From HLUCCA09 sp965277275 (GTDB taxonomy: Bacteria; Pseudomonadota; Alphaproteobacteria; Rhodobacterales; Rhodobacteraceae): a stretch of 64,000 nucleotides of DNA. A program made the position numbers and the translations under genes. The stretch is from assembly GCA_965277275.1 (NCBI GenBank), contig CBDICG010000001.1:1-64000 (forward strand), given 5' to 3'. Shown piece after piece: positions 1-7,606 of the stretch (its first letter is position 1; every line of letters starts with the position of its first letter). The notes beneath the pieces were generated by a model, which was given only the letters and a program-made list of their open reading frames with translations, did not search any database and was not told where the DNA came from.

Positions 1-462
1 GCGGCGCGTGGGCACGCGAAAAGCGTCGGGCTGCTGACCTCCCGCAACGTGACGCGCCACCATACCGCCTCGGCCACGGTCGCGCGCGTCTCCGCCGCCG
101 TCTGCGCCACGGTGGGCCTGTCGAACGCCGAGCGCGTGGGCACGCGCCGTGGCGCACCGGCTGGCGCCGGCACCGTCAATGTCCTCTGCGCGACCAGCGC
201 GGCCCTGAGCGAAGCCGCGCAGGTCGAAGCCCTCAGCGTCGCTGTCGAGGCCCGCACCGCCGCGATCCTCGATGCCGGGCGCCGGATCGAGACGGGGCAG
301 GCAACCGGAACCGGCACGGATTGCCTCGTGCTGGCGTGCTGTCCGGGCGCCGAGCCCTACGCGGGCACCCACACGGCGGTCGGTGAAGCCGTGGGGCGCG
401 CCGTCTATGAGGCCGTGCGCGCCGGGGCCGACGAATGGTGCCTGACGTCGGGCGCGGAATAG
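1..462 (+). CDS. cbiZ: Adenosylcobinamide amidohydrolase CbiZ (5' truncated by window edge)
   Basis: The frame is open from base 1 with no start codon, so the N-terminus lies outside the window. The visible 153 residues carry the CbiZ pattern: a GLLTSRN stretch, GLSNAERVGT, GTVNVLCATSA, then ATGTGTDCLVLACC and YAGTHTAVGEA. By family knowledge CbiZ cleaves the aminopropanol-linked amide of adenosylcobinamide to give cobyric acid, allowing salvage of incomplete corrinoids; it is known from archaea and from Rhodobacter-type alphaproteobacteria. It converges on cobC with an 79-base gap in which I see no clear terminator. Having both CbiZ and the kinase CobU suggests two salvage options, which is an inference. 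Confidence 0.85.
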   Translation, partial: AARGHAKSVGLLTSRNVTRHHTASATVARVSAAVCATVGLSNAERVGTRRGAPAGAGTVNVLCATSAALSEAAQVEALSVAVEARTAAILDAGRRIETGQATGTGTDCLVLACCPGAEPYAGTHTAVGEAVGRAVYEAVRAGADEWCLTSGAE

Positions 463-541
463 CGGTGCTGGCCCTCGGCGGGGTAACGCGGTCGGTACGG
501 CGTCGCGCGGGCTCTCTTGGGCGGCGCAGCCGGGATGGCGC

Positions 542-1531
542 TCAAGCGGGCAGGGCTGCCGTCAGGCGCGCCCAGTCCTCCGCCGTCCCCGGCAGCCCGA
601 GCCGCAGCCAGGTCGGCGCATAGGGAAAGCTCCGGGTCCAGATCCGGGAACGGGCGAGGCGCTCCTGGACCGCGCCCGCGTCGCCGACCGCATAGGTCCG
701 AAAGAGGGCCGTGCCGCCGATGCACGCCCAGCCTGCCGCGTCCGCCAGCGCATCGAGCCGCGCGGTATCGCGCAAGAGCCGGGCCCGTGTTGCCGCCTGC
801 CAGGCGACGTCCCCCAGCGCAGCGCGGCCGATCTCCACCGCCGGGCCGCTCACTTGCCAGGGGCCGGCCATGGTGCGGATCTTCGGCGCAAGGCCCGCGC
901 CGTCCAGCACAAAGCCGAGCCGCAGCCCCGCCAGCCCGTAGAACTTGCCAAAGGACCGCAGCACCAGCACGCGCCCGGCGGCCTGCTCCAGGCCCGGGGC
1001 GAGCGAGGCGTCGGGTGCCGCGTCCGCAAAGCTTTCGTCCACCACCAGAAGCCCGACCCGGGGCGCGAGGCCCAGCAGGGTAGCCGCCGCATGGTGCTGT
1101 CCGTCGGGGTTGTTCGGGTTGACGACCACCGCGAGATCCGCGCTCGCGAGGGCCTCGAGATCCCGCACCTGCGTCACATCCCAGCCCGCGTCGGACAGCG
1201 CGCCCGCGTGTTCCTCGTAGGTCGGCCCCAGAACGCGCGCGTCGGAGCCCTGCGCGACACGCGGCACCATCTGGATCGCGGCCTGCGCTCCGGCCAGCGC
1301 GACGACGGCGGTGTTCGTCCCGTAGGCCGCAGCGGCGGCGGCCTCCAGCGCGGCGAGGTTCCGCCTGGCGGGCAGGGTCGTCCACGCCAGCGGCGGGATC
1401 TCAGGGAGCGGATACGCCACCGGGTTGATCCCGGTCGACAGATCGAGCCACTCCTCGGGTCGGCCGCCATGGCGCTCCATCGCCGTGCCGGGATCGCCGC
1501 CATGGACGCGTGGTGTCGGATCCACTGTCAT
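542..1531 (-). CDS. cobC: L-threonine-O-3-phosphate decarboxylase CobC
   Basis: A 329-residue PLP fold-type I enzyme that makes (R)-1-amino-2-propanol O-2-phosphate from threonine phosphate for the aminopropanol arm of cobalamin. Seen: the N-terminal HGGD and LDLSTGINP motifs (residues 10-36), NPNNPDG at 138-144, the aspartate of LLVVDES (D165) and the PLP lysine in SFGKFYGLAG (K196). The start is the ATG that overlaps the cobD stop as ATGA; the longer open frame upstream is antisense to real cobD sequence and is not used. Length is normal for the family. It is cotranscribed with cobD. Confidence 0.93.
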   Translation of the reverse strand: MTVDPTPRVHGGDPGTAMERHGGRPEEWLDLSTGINPVAYPLPEIPPLAWTTLPARRNLAALEAAAAAAYGTNTAVVALAGAQAAIQMVPRVAQGSDARVLGPTYEEHAGALSDAGWDVTQVRDLEALASADLAVVVNPNNPDGQHHAAATLLGLAPRVGLLVVDESFADAAPDASLAPGLEQAAGRVLVLRSFGKFYGLAGLRLGFVLDGAGLAPKIRTMAGPWQVSGPAVEIGRAALGDVAWQAATRARLLRDTARLDALADAAGWACIGGTALFRTYAVGDAGAVQERLARSRIWTRSFPYAPTWLRLGLPGTAEDWARLTAALPA

Positions 1532-2511
1532 ACCGGCCCTCCCCAGCCAATGCTTCCGGCAAAGCCCCAGCCCGCCAACGCCAGTCCGCCGAGCGCCACA
1601 GCGCACAGCGCCATCGCCCGCAGGTAGAGCCGCAAGCCACGCTGCAGATCCGCTGGCGTCGGGTCGGGCGCGCCGCCGTTCAGCCACGGCTCGTCGGCGA
1701 TCCGGTCGGCATAGCGGCGCGGGCCGGACAGGCGCACGCCCAAGGCCCCCGCCATCGCCGCCTCCGGCCATCCGGCGTTGGGGGAACGGTGCGCGCGCGC
1801 ATCCCGCGCCATGGTCGCGAACGCCGGGCCCCACCGGCCCGAGACAAACGCCAGCACCAGCCCGGTCAGTCGCGCGGGGACAAGGTTGGCCCCATCGTCC
1901 AGCCGTGCCGCGGCCCAGCCAAAGTCGCCGTGGCGCGGTGTGCGGTGCCCGATCATCGAGTCGAGCGTGTTGACGGCCTTGTAGGCGGCGATCCCGGGCA
2001 GCCCGAGGAGCACGCCCCAGAAGAGCGGTGCAACGATCCCGTCCGACGCGTTCTCGCTGAGGCTTTCGAGCGCCGCCCGCGCAATGCCCGCCGCATCGAG
2101 CTGCGCCGGATCCCGCCCGACGATCATCGCGACAGCCCCCCGCGCCGTCGCAACATCGTTCGCCGATAGCGGCCGCGCCACCGCCGTAACATGGGTGTAG
2201 AGCGATCGCGCCGCCACCAGCGGCCACGCGAGCACGCCACCAAGCAGCACTCCGAGCCACCCGTCGGGCAGGGCGGACTGGAGGAAGAACGCCGGCAGCG
2301 CGGCCGCCGCAACCACGAGGATCACGGTGAGAACACCCGCCATGCGCCGGAGCGTGTCCGACATCTCCACGCGGTTCCACGCAGCATCGAGGGTGCCGAT
2401 CAGACGCCCGAGCCATGTCACGGGGTGTCCCACCCGCCGAAAGAGCGCATCGGGCCAGCCCACCGCCGCGTCAATCGCAAGGGCCACCAGCGTCATCGCC
2501 GCGAAGCTCAT
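1528..2511 (-). CDS. cobD: Adenosylcobinamide-phosphate synthase CobD/CbiB
   Basis: A 327-residue polytopic inner-membrane protein that condenses adenosylcobyric acid with aminopropanol phosphate. Seen: N-terminal MSFAAMTLVALAIDA with the conserved GHPVTWLGR near residue 27, a central block with MIVGRDP, LSENASDGIVAPLFW and KAVNTLDSMIGH, and C-terminal hydrophobic segments. The start ATG at 2509-2511 fits the family; 72 further upstream codons are open but have no family support. The stop overlaps the cobC start by 4 bases (ATGA), so the two are probably translationally coupled. Divergent from cobU. Confidence 0.93.
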   Translation of the reverse strand: MSFAAMTLVALAIDAAVGWPDALFRRVGHPVTWLGRLIGTLDAAWNRVEMSDTLRRMAGVLTVILVVAAAALPAFFLQSALPDGWLGVLLGGVLAWPLVAARSLYTHVTAVARPLSANDVATARGAVAMIVGRDPAQLDAAGIARAALESLSENASDGIVAPLFWGVLLGLPGIAAYKAVNTLDSMIGHRTPRHGDFGWAAARLDDGANLVPARLTGLVLAFVSGRWGPAFATMARDARAHRSPNAGWPEAAMAGALGVRLSGPRRYADRIADEPWLNGGAPDPTPADLQRGLRLYLRAMALCAVALGGLALAGWGFAGSIGWGGPV

Positions 2512-2870
2512 GCGCCGCCCGTCCGAAACCGCAGCACATGCGTGTATCCCGCCGCTCGCGACAGGCGCGCCGCTCCTTCGAGGCCGCCGCAGACCCGGCG
2601 CGCCACGCGGCCCGGCTCGGCCTTGGTCTCGGCATGCACTCGGCAGGGCGGACAGATCAGCGCGAGAAGGGCGATTTCGCTCCCCCGCCCGAGCCGCTCC
2701 TGACGCCAATCCCCGGCACGCCCGCACACGGGCGCCATGCCCCGGACGGCGCTGGCCGCAGCGCTGCCCGCCACCGCCAAGATGGCCGCCCTCAATCGGA
2801 CAAAAACGCTCTGCCGGAGTGGGAACATCGGGCTTTCCATCGCACTGCCGACGTGGTTTTACACGCCCTC
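2512..2870. promoter_or_regulatory. Divergent cobD/cobU intergenic region
   Basis: This 359-base gap separates the divergent cobD and cobU genes and must hold both promoters. I searched it by eye for a cobalamin riboswitch and found only a partial B12-box-like GTCAGGAG on the minus strand (2697-2704) without the following ACCTGCC, so I do not call one. A 110-codon minus-strand frame (2508-2840) ends with an ATGA overlap on cobD and contains a CPPC pair, but I recognise no family and do not annotate it as a gene. Confidence 0.4.
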
Positions 2871-3398
2871 ATGGCGAAGTCGATCCTCATCACTGGCGGG
2901 GCCCGCTCGGGCAAGAGCACGTTCGCGGAGCGCCTCACATTGCACCTTGGGCAGCCGGCCCACTACATCGCCACCGCCGAGGCGCTCGACGGTGAAATGG
3001 CCGACCGTATCGCGGCCCATCGGGCGCGGCGCGGCCCCGAATGGTCGACAACCAGTGCACCGATCGCGCTCCTCGATGCGCTGCAGCACTCTGATGGCGG
3101 CGCGCCGCGTCTCGTCGATTGCCTGACGCTCTGGCTCAGCAACCTCCTGCTTGGTGGCCACGATTGGCGCGCCCGCGCCGAGGCCCTTGCCGCCGCGCTC
3201 CCCGGGTTCGACGCCCCCGTCGTCTTCGTGACGAACGAGGTCGGCGCCGGGATCGTTCCCGAAACCCCCCTTGGCCGGACCTTCCGGGACGCCGCCGGGT
3301 GGACCAACCAGATCATCGCCAGCGCCTGCGATGAGGTCTACCTCGTGGTTGCCGGTCAGCCGTTGAAAGTGAAGCCCAATGCCAGTTTCCCTGTCTGA
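2871..3398 (+). CDS. cobU: Bifunctional adenosylcobinamide kinase / guanylyltransferase CobU (CobP)
   Basis: A 175-residue cytosolic enzyme that phosphorylates adenosylcobinamide and then transfers GMP from GTP to give AdoCbi-GDP. Seen: N-terminal ILITGGARSGKS P-loop (residues 5-16), HRARRGPEW near 50 with the family histidine that carries GMP, then VDCLTLWLSNLL and VFVTNEVGAGIVP. The start ATG at 2871 gives the standard N-terminus MAKSILITGG; the open frame further upstream has no family match. The 3' end overlaps cobT by 20 bases, so the two are coupled. Confidence 0.95.
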   Translation: MAKSILITGGARSGKSTFAERLTLHLGQPAHYIATAEALDGEMADRIAAHRARRGPEWSTTSAPIALLDALQHSDGGAPRLVDCLTLWLSNLLLGGHDWRARAEALAAALPGFDAPVVFVTNEVGAGIVPETPLGRTFRDAAGWTNQIIASACDEVYLVVAGQPLKVKPNASFPV

Positions 3399-4398
3399 AG
3401 CGCGCACCTTCAAGGATGTGGAGGCCCTGCTCGGGGCATTGTCCGCCTTCGACAGTGCGGCCGCTGAGGCGGCGCGCGCGCGGCAGGCTTTGCTGACCAA
3501 GCCACCGGGTGCGCTGGGGCGCCTTGAGGACATCGCGGAGTTCATGGCGGGCTGGCGCGGCACACCGCTCCCGCGTATCGACCGGGCGCAAGCCCTTGTC
3601 TTTGCAGGAAATCACGGCGTTTGCGCTCAGGGAGTCAACCCGTTCCCGCAGGCCGTCACGGCACAGATGGTTGCCAATTTCGAGGCCGGTGGCGCTGCGA
3701 TCAATCAGCTCTGCGCCGTTGCCGGTGCGGATCTCACCGTCGTTCCGCTCGATCTCGATACGCCCACGGCGGACTTCACCGAGGCGCCCGCCTTGTCGGA
3801 ACCTGCCTGTGTGCAGGCCATGGCGGTTGGGGCGGCGGCCGTCGACCGCAGCGCGGACGTCCTCCTCCTCGGCGAGATGGGGATTGGCAATTCCACCGTG
3901 GCCGCCGCCCTCGCGCACGCGCTCTTCGGCGGCGAAGCTGCGGATTGGACAGGCCCCGGCACCGGCGCGGATGCCTCGGGGGTCGCGCTCAAGGCGCAGG
4001 TTGTCGCCAAAGGCGTTGCGCGCCACCACGGGCTGCCCCCGCTTGGCCTGCTCGCCGCGCTCGGTGGGCGCGAGCAGGCTGCCCTCTGCGGCGCTGTGCT
4101 GGCGGCACGCGCTGCGCGCATTCCGGTCCTGCTTGACGGCTACATCTGCACCTCCGCCGTTGCACCGTTGCTCGCCGCCGAGCGCACGTCCCTTGCCCAC
4201 TGCCTCGTCGCCCATGTCAGCGCGGAGCCGGGCCACCGGCGATTGTTGTCGCAGATGCAATTCGATCCGCTCCTCGATTTCGGATTGCGCCTCGGCGAGG
4301 GCACCGGCGCGGCCCTTGCGTTGGGGCTGTTGCGGGGCGCCCTTGCTTGCCATGTCGGCATGGCGACCTTCGCCGAAGCCGGGGTTGCGGAGGGATGA
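3379..4398 (+). CDS. cobT: Nicotinate-nucleotide:dimethylbenzimidazole phosphoribosyltransferase CobT
   Basis: A 339-residue enzyme making alpha-ribazole phosphate from dimethylbenzimidazole and nicotinate mononucleotide, the lower ligand of B12. Seen: KPPGALGRLE at 41-50, FAGNHG at 75-80, GEMGIGNST at 165-173, LLDGYICTSA at 251-260 and the catalytic glutamate in LRLGEGTG (E307). It starts inside the end of cobU and ends with an ATGA overlap on cobS, so cobU-cobT-cobS form one translationally coupled unit. Not to be confused with the cobaltochelatase subunit also named CobT at 56839-58746. Confidence 0.96.
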   Translation: MPVSLSEARTFKDVEALLGALSAFDSAAAEAARARQALLTKPPGALGRLEDIAEFMAGWRGTPLPRIDRAQALVFAGNHGVCAQGVNPFPQAVTAQMVANFEAGGAAINQLCAVAGADLTVVPLDLDTPTADFTEAPALSEPACVQAMAVGAAAVDRSADVLLLGEMGIGNSTVAAALAHALFGGEAADWTGPGTGADASGVALKAQVVAKGVARHHGLPPLGLLAALGGREQAALCGAVLAARAARIPVLLDGYICTSAVAPLLAAERTSLAHCLVAHVSAEPGHRRLLSQMQFDPLLDFGLRLGEGTGAALALGLLRGALACHVGMATFAEAGVAEG

Positions 4399-5171
4399 AT
4401 GCGCTCCGCCGCCGGTGGGACGAAGCGCGTTTTGCCATGATGCTGCTGACCCGAATTCCCGTCGGGCGGATCCAACCGGACATTCCACTTTCGGACGCCC
4501 GCTGGGCCTATCCCCTTGTCGGTGTCCCCGTTGGATTGCTTGGCGGTGGAGTCCTGATCGGTGCCTTTTGGATTGGTACGCCACCCGCAGTGGCGGCGGT
4601 ACTTGTGATCGCGGCGCTGGCCTTGGCGACAGGCGGACTGCATCACGACGGCCTTGCCGATTTCGCAGATGCGCTGGGCGGTGCAACCCGCGAGAAGCGG
4701 CTCGCGATTCTGCGCGATAGCCGTATCGGCAGCTATGGCGTGCTCGCCCTCGGTCTGACGCTCGCGGCACTCGGGGCTGCTTTCGTTGCCGTTGGGCCAA
4801 TGCTCGCCGCATATGGTCCGCTCATCGTGTTCGGCACGTTCATTACGTTTGCCGTAGCCAGCCGCGTCGCAATGCTCACTGTGCTTGTCGTTCTCCCTCC
4901 CGCGCGGAAGGACGGACTGGGTAGGGCTGCGCACGGTGCAGGGCGCGGCGTCGTTCTGCCCGGAGCGTTCCTCGCACTCGCGGGAGGCGTTCTGCTTGGC
5001 CCGATGGTACAAGTGCCTCTCGTCGTAGGCGCTGTGCTTGCGGGAGCAATCGCGCTCTCGGCGCGGCGTCTTCTCGGAGGACAGACCGGGGATGTTCTCG
5101 GGGCTACGCAACTTGGTTTCGAAGCAGCGGCCTGGACTGCGCTTTCGATTGTCTTTGGCCCGGGAGCCTGA
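4395..5171 (+). CDS. cobS: Adenosylcobinamide-GDP ribazoletransferase CobS (CobV)
   Basis: A 258-residue multi-pass inner-membrane enzyme that joins AdoCbi-GDP and alpha-ribazole phosphate, the last assembly step of the nucleotide loop. Seen: FAMMLLTRIPVGR near the N-terminus, RWAYPLVGVPVGLLGG, the family signature GGLHHDGLADFADALGG with acidic residues near 80, and RDSRIGSYGVLAL, followed by hydrophobic helices. The start ATG overlaps the cobT stop as ATGA; a 16-codon upstream extension lies inside cobT and is rejected. Downstream, 5172-5410 shows no gene or clear terminator. Confidence 0.93.
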   Translation: MNALRRRWDEARFAMMLLTRIPVGRIQPDIPLSDARWAYPLVGVPVGLLGGGVLIGAFWIGTPPAVAAVLVIAALALATGGLHHDGLADFADALGGATREKRLAILRDSRIGSYGVLALGLTLAALGAAFVAVGPMLAAYGPLIVFGTFITFAVASRVAMLTVLVVLPPARKDGLGRAAHGAGRGVVLPGAFLALAGGVLLGPMVQVPLVVGAVLAGAIALSARRLLGGQTGDVLGATQLGFEAAAWTALSIVFGPGA

Positions 5172-5410
5172 GTTCGGACCCAAGGCAAAGTGCGTCTGAT
5201 CGTCCGACAGGCGTGTCGATTGGGCCGACAAAGAACGGCGTTCGTACTCTTCCTGCACACGAGATCCCGCGAGCCCGAGATCGCCGCAGTACACGCCGCT
5301 TCGGTTGAGCCGAATTGAGCCTCCACGCTGCCCGGACGTGATCACCAGCCGACACATGATTGCGGTTGCTGAGCAGGTCCCCACGGCAACGGGTGGCGAA
5401 GAGAGGCCAG

Positions 5411-5839
5411 CTAGAGCCAAGTCACACCCGTTCCGTCGCGGCGTCCTTCGGCATCATCCCCATCGTCTGCTGAAACCGGTTCGTTCGCCGGTTCGCCTGG
5501 TTCGACGACGCCGATCAGACCCATTGCAACATCCCGCAGCGATACCGCAGCGAACACCGCTCTGCGAGAGACACCCGATTGCCGCGAGGCCGCGATGAGG
5601 CGGAGGACTCTTTCAAGGTTCTCCACACGTTGCGTAGCGTGATCGAGGGCCTGTAGCCGCTGTGACGCCACCGCGGAGATGTTCCCCTCGGACAGAATCT
5701 CCGAGAGCGCCCCTTGAAGATGGGATAGCATTTCGTGGGTCGCCGCGGCTTCTGTTGCAAGACGCTCCAACAGAATTCCGGAATCGATCTCATCCGTTGC
5801 AGCGCTCATGTTCATTGCTGAATCTCCTCGCTCGTTCAC
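5411..5839 (-). CDS. Small helical chemotaxis-operon protein with DxxxQ motif (possible CheZ/CheT-like phosphatase)
   Basis: No family could be assigned with certainty. The 142-residue protein is predicted mostly helical (about residues 16-88, a coiled-coil-like run) with an acidic low-complexity tail. Within the long helix is LDHATQRV, giving D66-xxx-Q70, the spacing of the catalytic Asp/Gln pair of the CheY-P phosphatase CheZ. It begins with a GTG that overlaps the upstream cheY stop (GTGA), so it is coupled to CheY; an ATG at 5813-5815 is an alternative start. It is the last gene of the che operon. A role in CheY dephosphorylation is inference only; a structural or CheR-binding role is also possible. 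Confidence 0.7.
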   Translation of the reverse strand: MNERGDSAMNMSAATDEIDSGILLERLATEAAATHEMLSHLQGALSEILSEGNISAVASQRLQALDHATQRVENLERVLRLIAASRQSGVSRRAVFAAVSLRDVAMGLIGVVEPGEPANEPVSADDGDDAEGRRDGTGVTWL

Positions 5840-6222
5840 AATCTGCCGACGACAGCTTCTATGGATGCGCGAAGTTCGTTTGGCTGAAACGGCTTCTTAA
5901 CGAAGTTATTCATACCCAGCTTCTTGCCCGCCTCGACAATGCTACGATCTGCCTTGCCCGTAATCAGAATGAAGCCAACCCCCTTTAGCCGTGCATCACT
6001 CCGCAACGCATGCAGCAAGTGAAGGCCATCCATTTCAGGCATGTTGTAGTCCGAAATGACAAGGTGAACCGGTTTTTGCGCAAGGCTCTTGAGTGCGCTC
6101 GGTCCATCTGATGCATACTGAACATTACTCACGCCGAAGCTATCCAGTGCCTGGAGAATGAGGCCACGACTTGTCGACATGTCATCTACCACCATGACGT
6201 GGAGCTGATCTCTGAGTGCCAT
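5836..6222 (-). CDS. cheY: CheY-type single-domain response regulator (second copy)
   Basis: A 128-residue receiver domain without an output domain. Seen: acidic pair D13-D14, phosphoacceptor D58 in VISDYNMPEMDG, T88 in ILITGK and the K110-P111 pair, all normal for a functional receiver. It follows cheR after 24 bases and its stop overlaps the start of the small DxxxQ protein. By family knowledge CheA phosphorylates D58; the output could be a flagellar motor, a pilus or another target, which the sequence does not decide. Confidence 0.95.
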   Translation of the reverse strand: MALRDQLHVMVVDDMSTSRGLILQALDSFGVSNVQYASDGPSALKSLAQKPVHLVISDYNMPEMDGLHLLHALRSDARLKGVGFILITGKADRSIVEAGKKLGMNNFVKKPFQPNELRASIEAVVGRL

Positions 6223-6246
6223 TTTTCCTACCTCTAGACCATCAAT

Positions 6247-7134
6247 TCACTTGGCAGTGAGTTGATATGTTGTTGTTCCCGATGCTTGGAATTCGGTGAA
6301 TTCGCTGGTGTCCAGGCGTTCCGAATGACCAAGGAAAAGAAATCCCTGGGGAACAAGCGCACTACTGAACTTGCTCCAGAGATTCCGCTGAGTTTCTCGA
6401 TCAAAGTAAATGACGACATTGCGGCACATGACAAGATGGAACTTCTTCTTCATTGGCCAGTCACCAAGGAGATTCAGCTCTCGGAAAGAGACAAGCCGTT
6501 TCACTTCTTCAGTGATCGAATACTGAGTCAGTGAAGGCGTTGCCGAAGAACTTGGGCGGACATATTTCTGACGTAACTTGGCATCGAGGCCACTAATTTG
6601 CTGCTCCGAATAGGTCGCGGCCCGAGCCTGGGTTAGAATGTTTGCATCGATGTCTGTCGCAAGGATCTTGATGTCGAGTTCTGCGGCGTTTGGGATGCCG
6701 TCAAGGATGGTCATGGCAAGTGAGTAGGGTTCCTGTCCGGAGGAGCACCCTGCAGACCACAACCGCACCTTCTCACCCTGGCGAGCTGCCCGTTCAATCT
6801 GGGGCACGACGACCTGCTGGATCGTGCGGAAATGGTGTTCCTCACGCATGAAACTCGTAACGTTGGTAGTAAGAGTGAAGATCAGTTCTTGCCGTTCCGG
6901 CTCAGAATCCGGTTGGAGCACATAGTGGCAGTATTCTCCGAGCGTCGCGACCCCGATCGCACGCATGCGCTTGCCAACACGGGCGAGCACCATGGGAGCC
7001 TTGTCCTTGGAGAGCACAAGGCCAGCACGGGAATGGGCCAGCTCTGCAAGTGTCTCAAAGGATACAAGATCATCCTGGTTCAGACTTGAAGCCGGCGTGG
7101 ACAACGCAAGCTCGGCCGCTGCAGTGTGCGTCAT
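6247..7134 (-). CDS. cheR: Chemotaxis protein methyltransferase CheR
   Basis: A 295-residue SAM-dependent enzyme that methylates glutamates of chemoreceptors. Seen: helical N-terminal domain (about 20-90), then the catalytic domain with TTNVTSFMREEHHF, the SAM loop LWSAGCSSGQEPYSLAM, ILATDIDANIL and VMCRNVVIYFD. The start ATG overlaps the cheW stop as ATGA; a longer open frame upstream lies inside cheW. No CheB methylesterase and no receptor gene accompanies it here, so its partners must be elsewhere in the genome if the system adapts in the usual way. Confidence 0.95.
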   Translation of the reverse strand: MTHTAAAELALSTPASSLNQDDLVSFETLAELAHSRAGLVLSKDKAPMVLARVGKRMRAIGVATLGEYCHYVLQPDSEPERQELIFTLTTNVTSFMREEHHFRTIQQVVVPQIERAARQGEKVRLWSAGCSSGQEPYSLAMTILDGIPNAAELDIKILATDIDANILTQARAATYSEQQISGLDAKLRQKYVRPSSSATPSLTQYSITEEVKRLVSFRELNLLGDWPMKKKFHLVMCRNVVIYFDRETQRNLWSKFSSALVPQGFLFLGHSERLDTSEFTEFQASGTTTYQLTAK

Positions 7135-7601
7135 GCAGCTGTCCCCTCGCGCTTTGGATAGACGGAGTCGAGATCCACGATGCGTAGCATGCGCCCTTCG
7201 ACTACCGTCAAGGCGCGGACAAAAGTATTGGATGGGTCTACCACAATGTCCGGCGGCGCCTGCAACTCCGAACTTGGGATCGATATGATATCCGACACGG
7301 CGTCGACTAAAAGGCCAATGGTTTGTGTGGAAATCTGTACAACAATAATAACATTCCGTTCTGTTGTTTCGGTACGACCAATGCCCAGCCGATTGGCGAG
7401 GTCGATGATCGGCAAAACAGCACCACGCAAATTGATTACTCCACACACGTAATTCTCGGAATGCGGGAGTGGTGTTGCCCGGGTCCAGCCGCGGATCTCG
7501 CGCACCAGCATGATATCAACGGAATACTCTTGCTCGCCCACCCGGAACGATAGCAACTCGAGATCATCCGAGGTCGTATTGGTTTCGGATCGATTGGTCA
7601 T
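7131..7601 (-). CDS. cheW: Chemotaxis adaptor protein CheW
   Basis: A 156-residue single CheW domain that bridges CheA to receptors. Seen: LLSFRVGEQEYSVDI at 15-29, EIRGWTRATPLPHS, the conserved GVINLRGAVLPIIDL and LLVDAVSDIISI. It lies 5 bases downstream of cheA and overlaps cheR by 4 bases, so cheA-W-R form one unit. Confidence 0.96.
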   Translation of the reverse strand: MTNRSETNTTSDDLELLSFRVGEQEYSVDIMLVREIRGWTRATPLPHSENYVCGVINLRGAVLPIIDLANRLGIGRTETTERNVIIVVQISTQTIGLLVDAVSDIISIPSSELQAPPDIVVDPSNTFVRALTVVEGRMLRIVDLDSVYPKREGTAA

Positions 7602-7606
7602 GTCTG

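Noticed and set aside
2697..2704. Partial B12-box-like GTCAGGAG on the minus strand upstream of cobD
   Set aside because: The match stops before the conserved ACCTGCC part, and no surrounding riboswitch stems were recognised.
2508..2840. 110-codon minus-strand open frame ending with an ATGA overlap on cobD
   Set aside because: No family recognised, no clear ribosome-binding site, and it covers the region expected to hold both divergent promoters. Left as a possibility only.
4140..5420. Long minus-strand open frame antisense to cobT/cobS
   Set aside because: It is the shadow of the plus-strand cob genes in GC-rich DNA; the protein is charged and repetitive with no domain.
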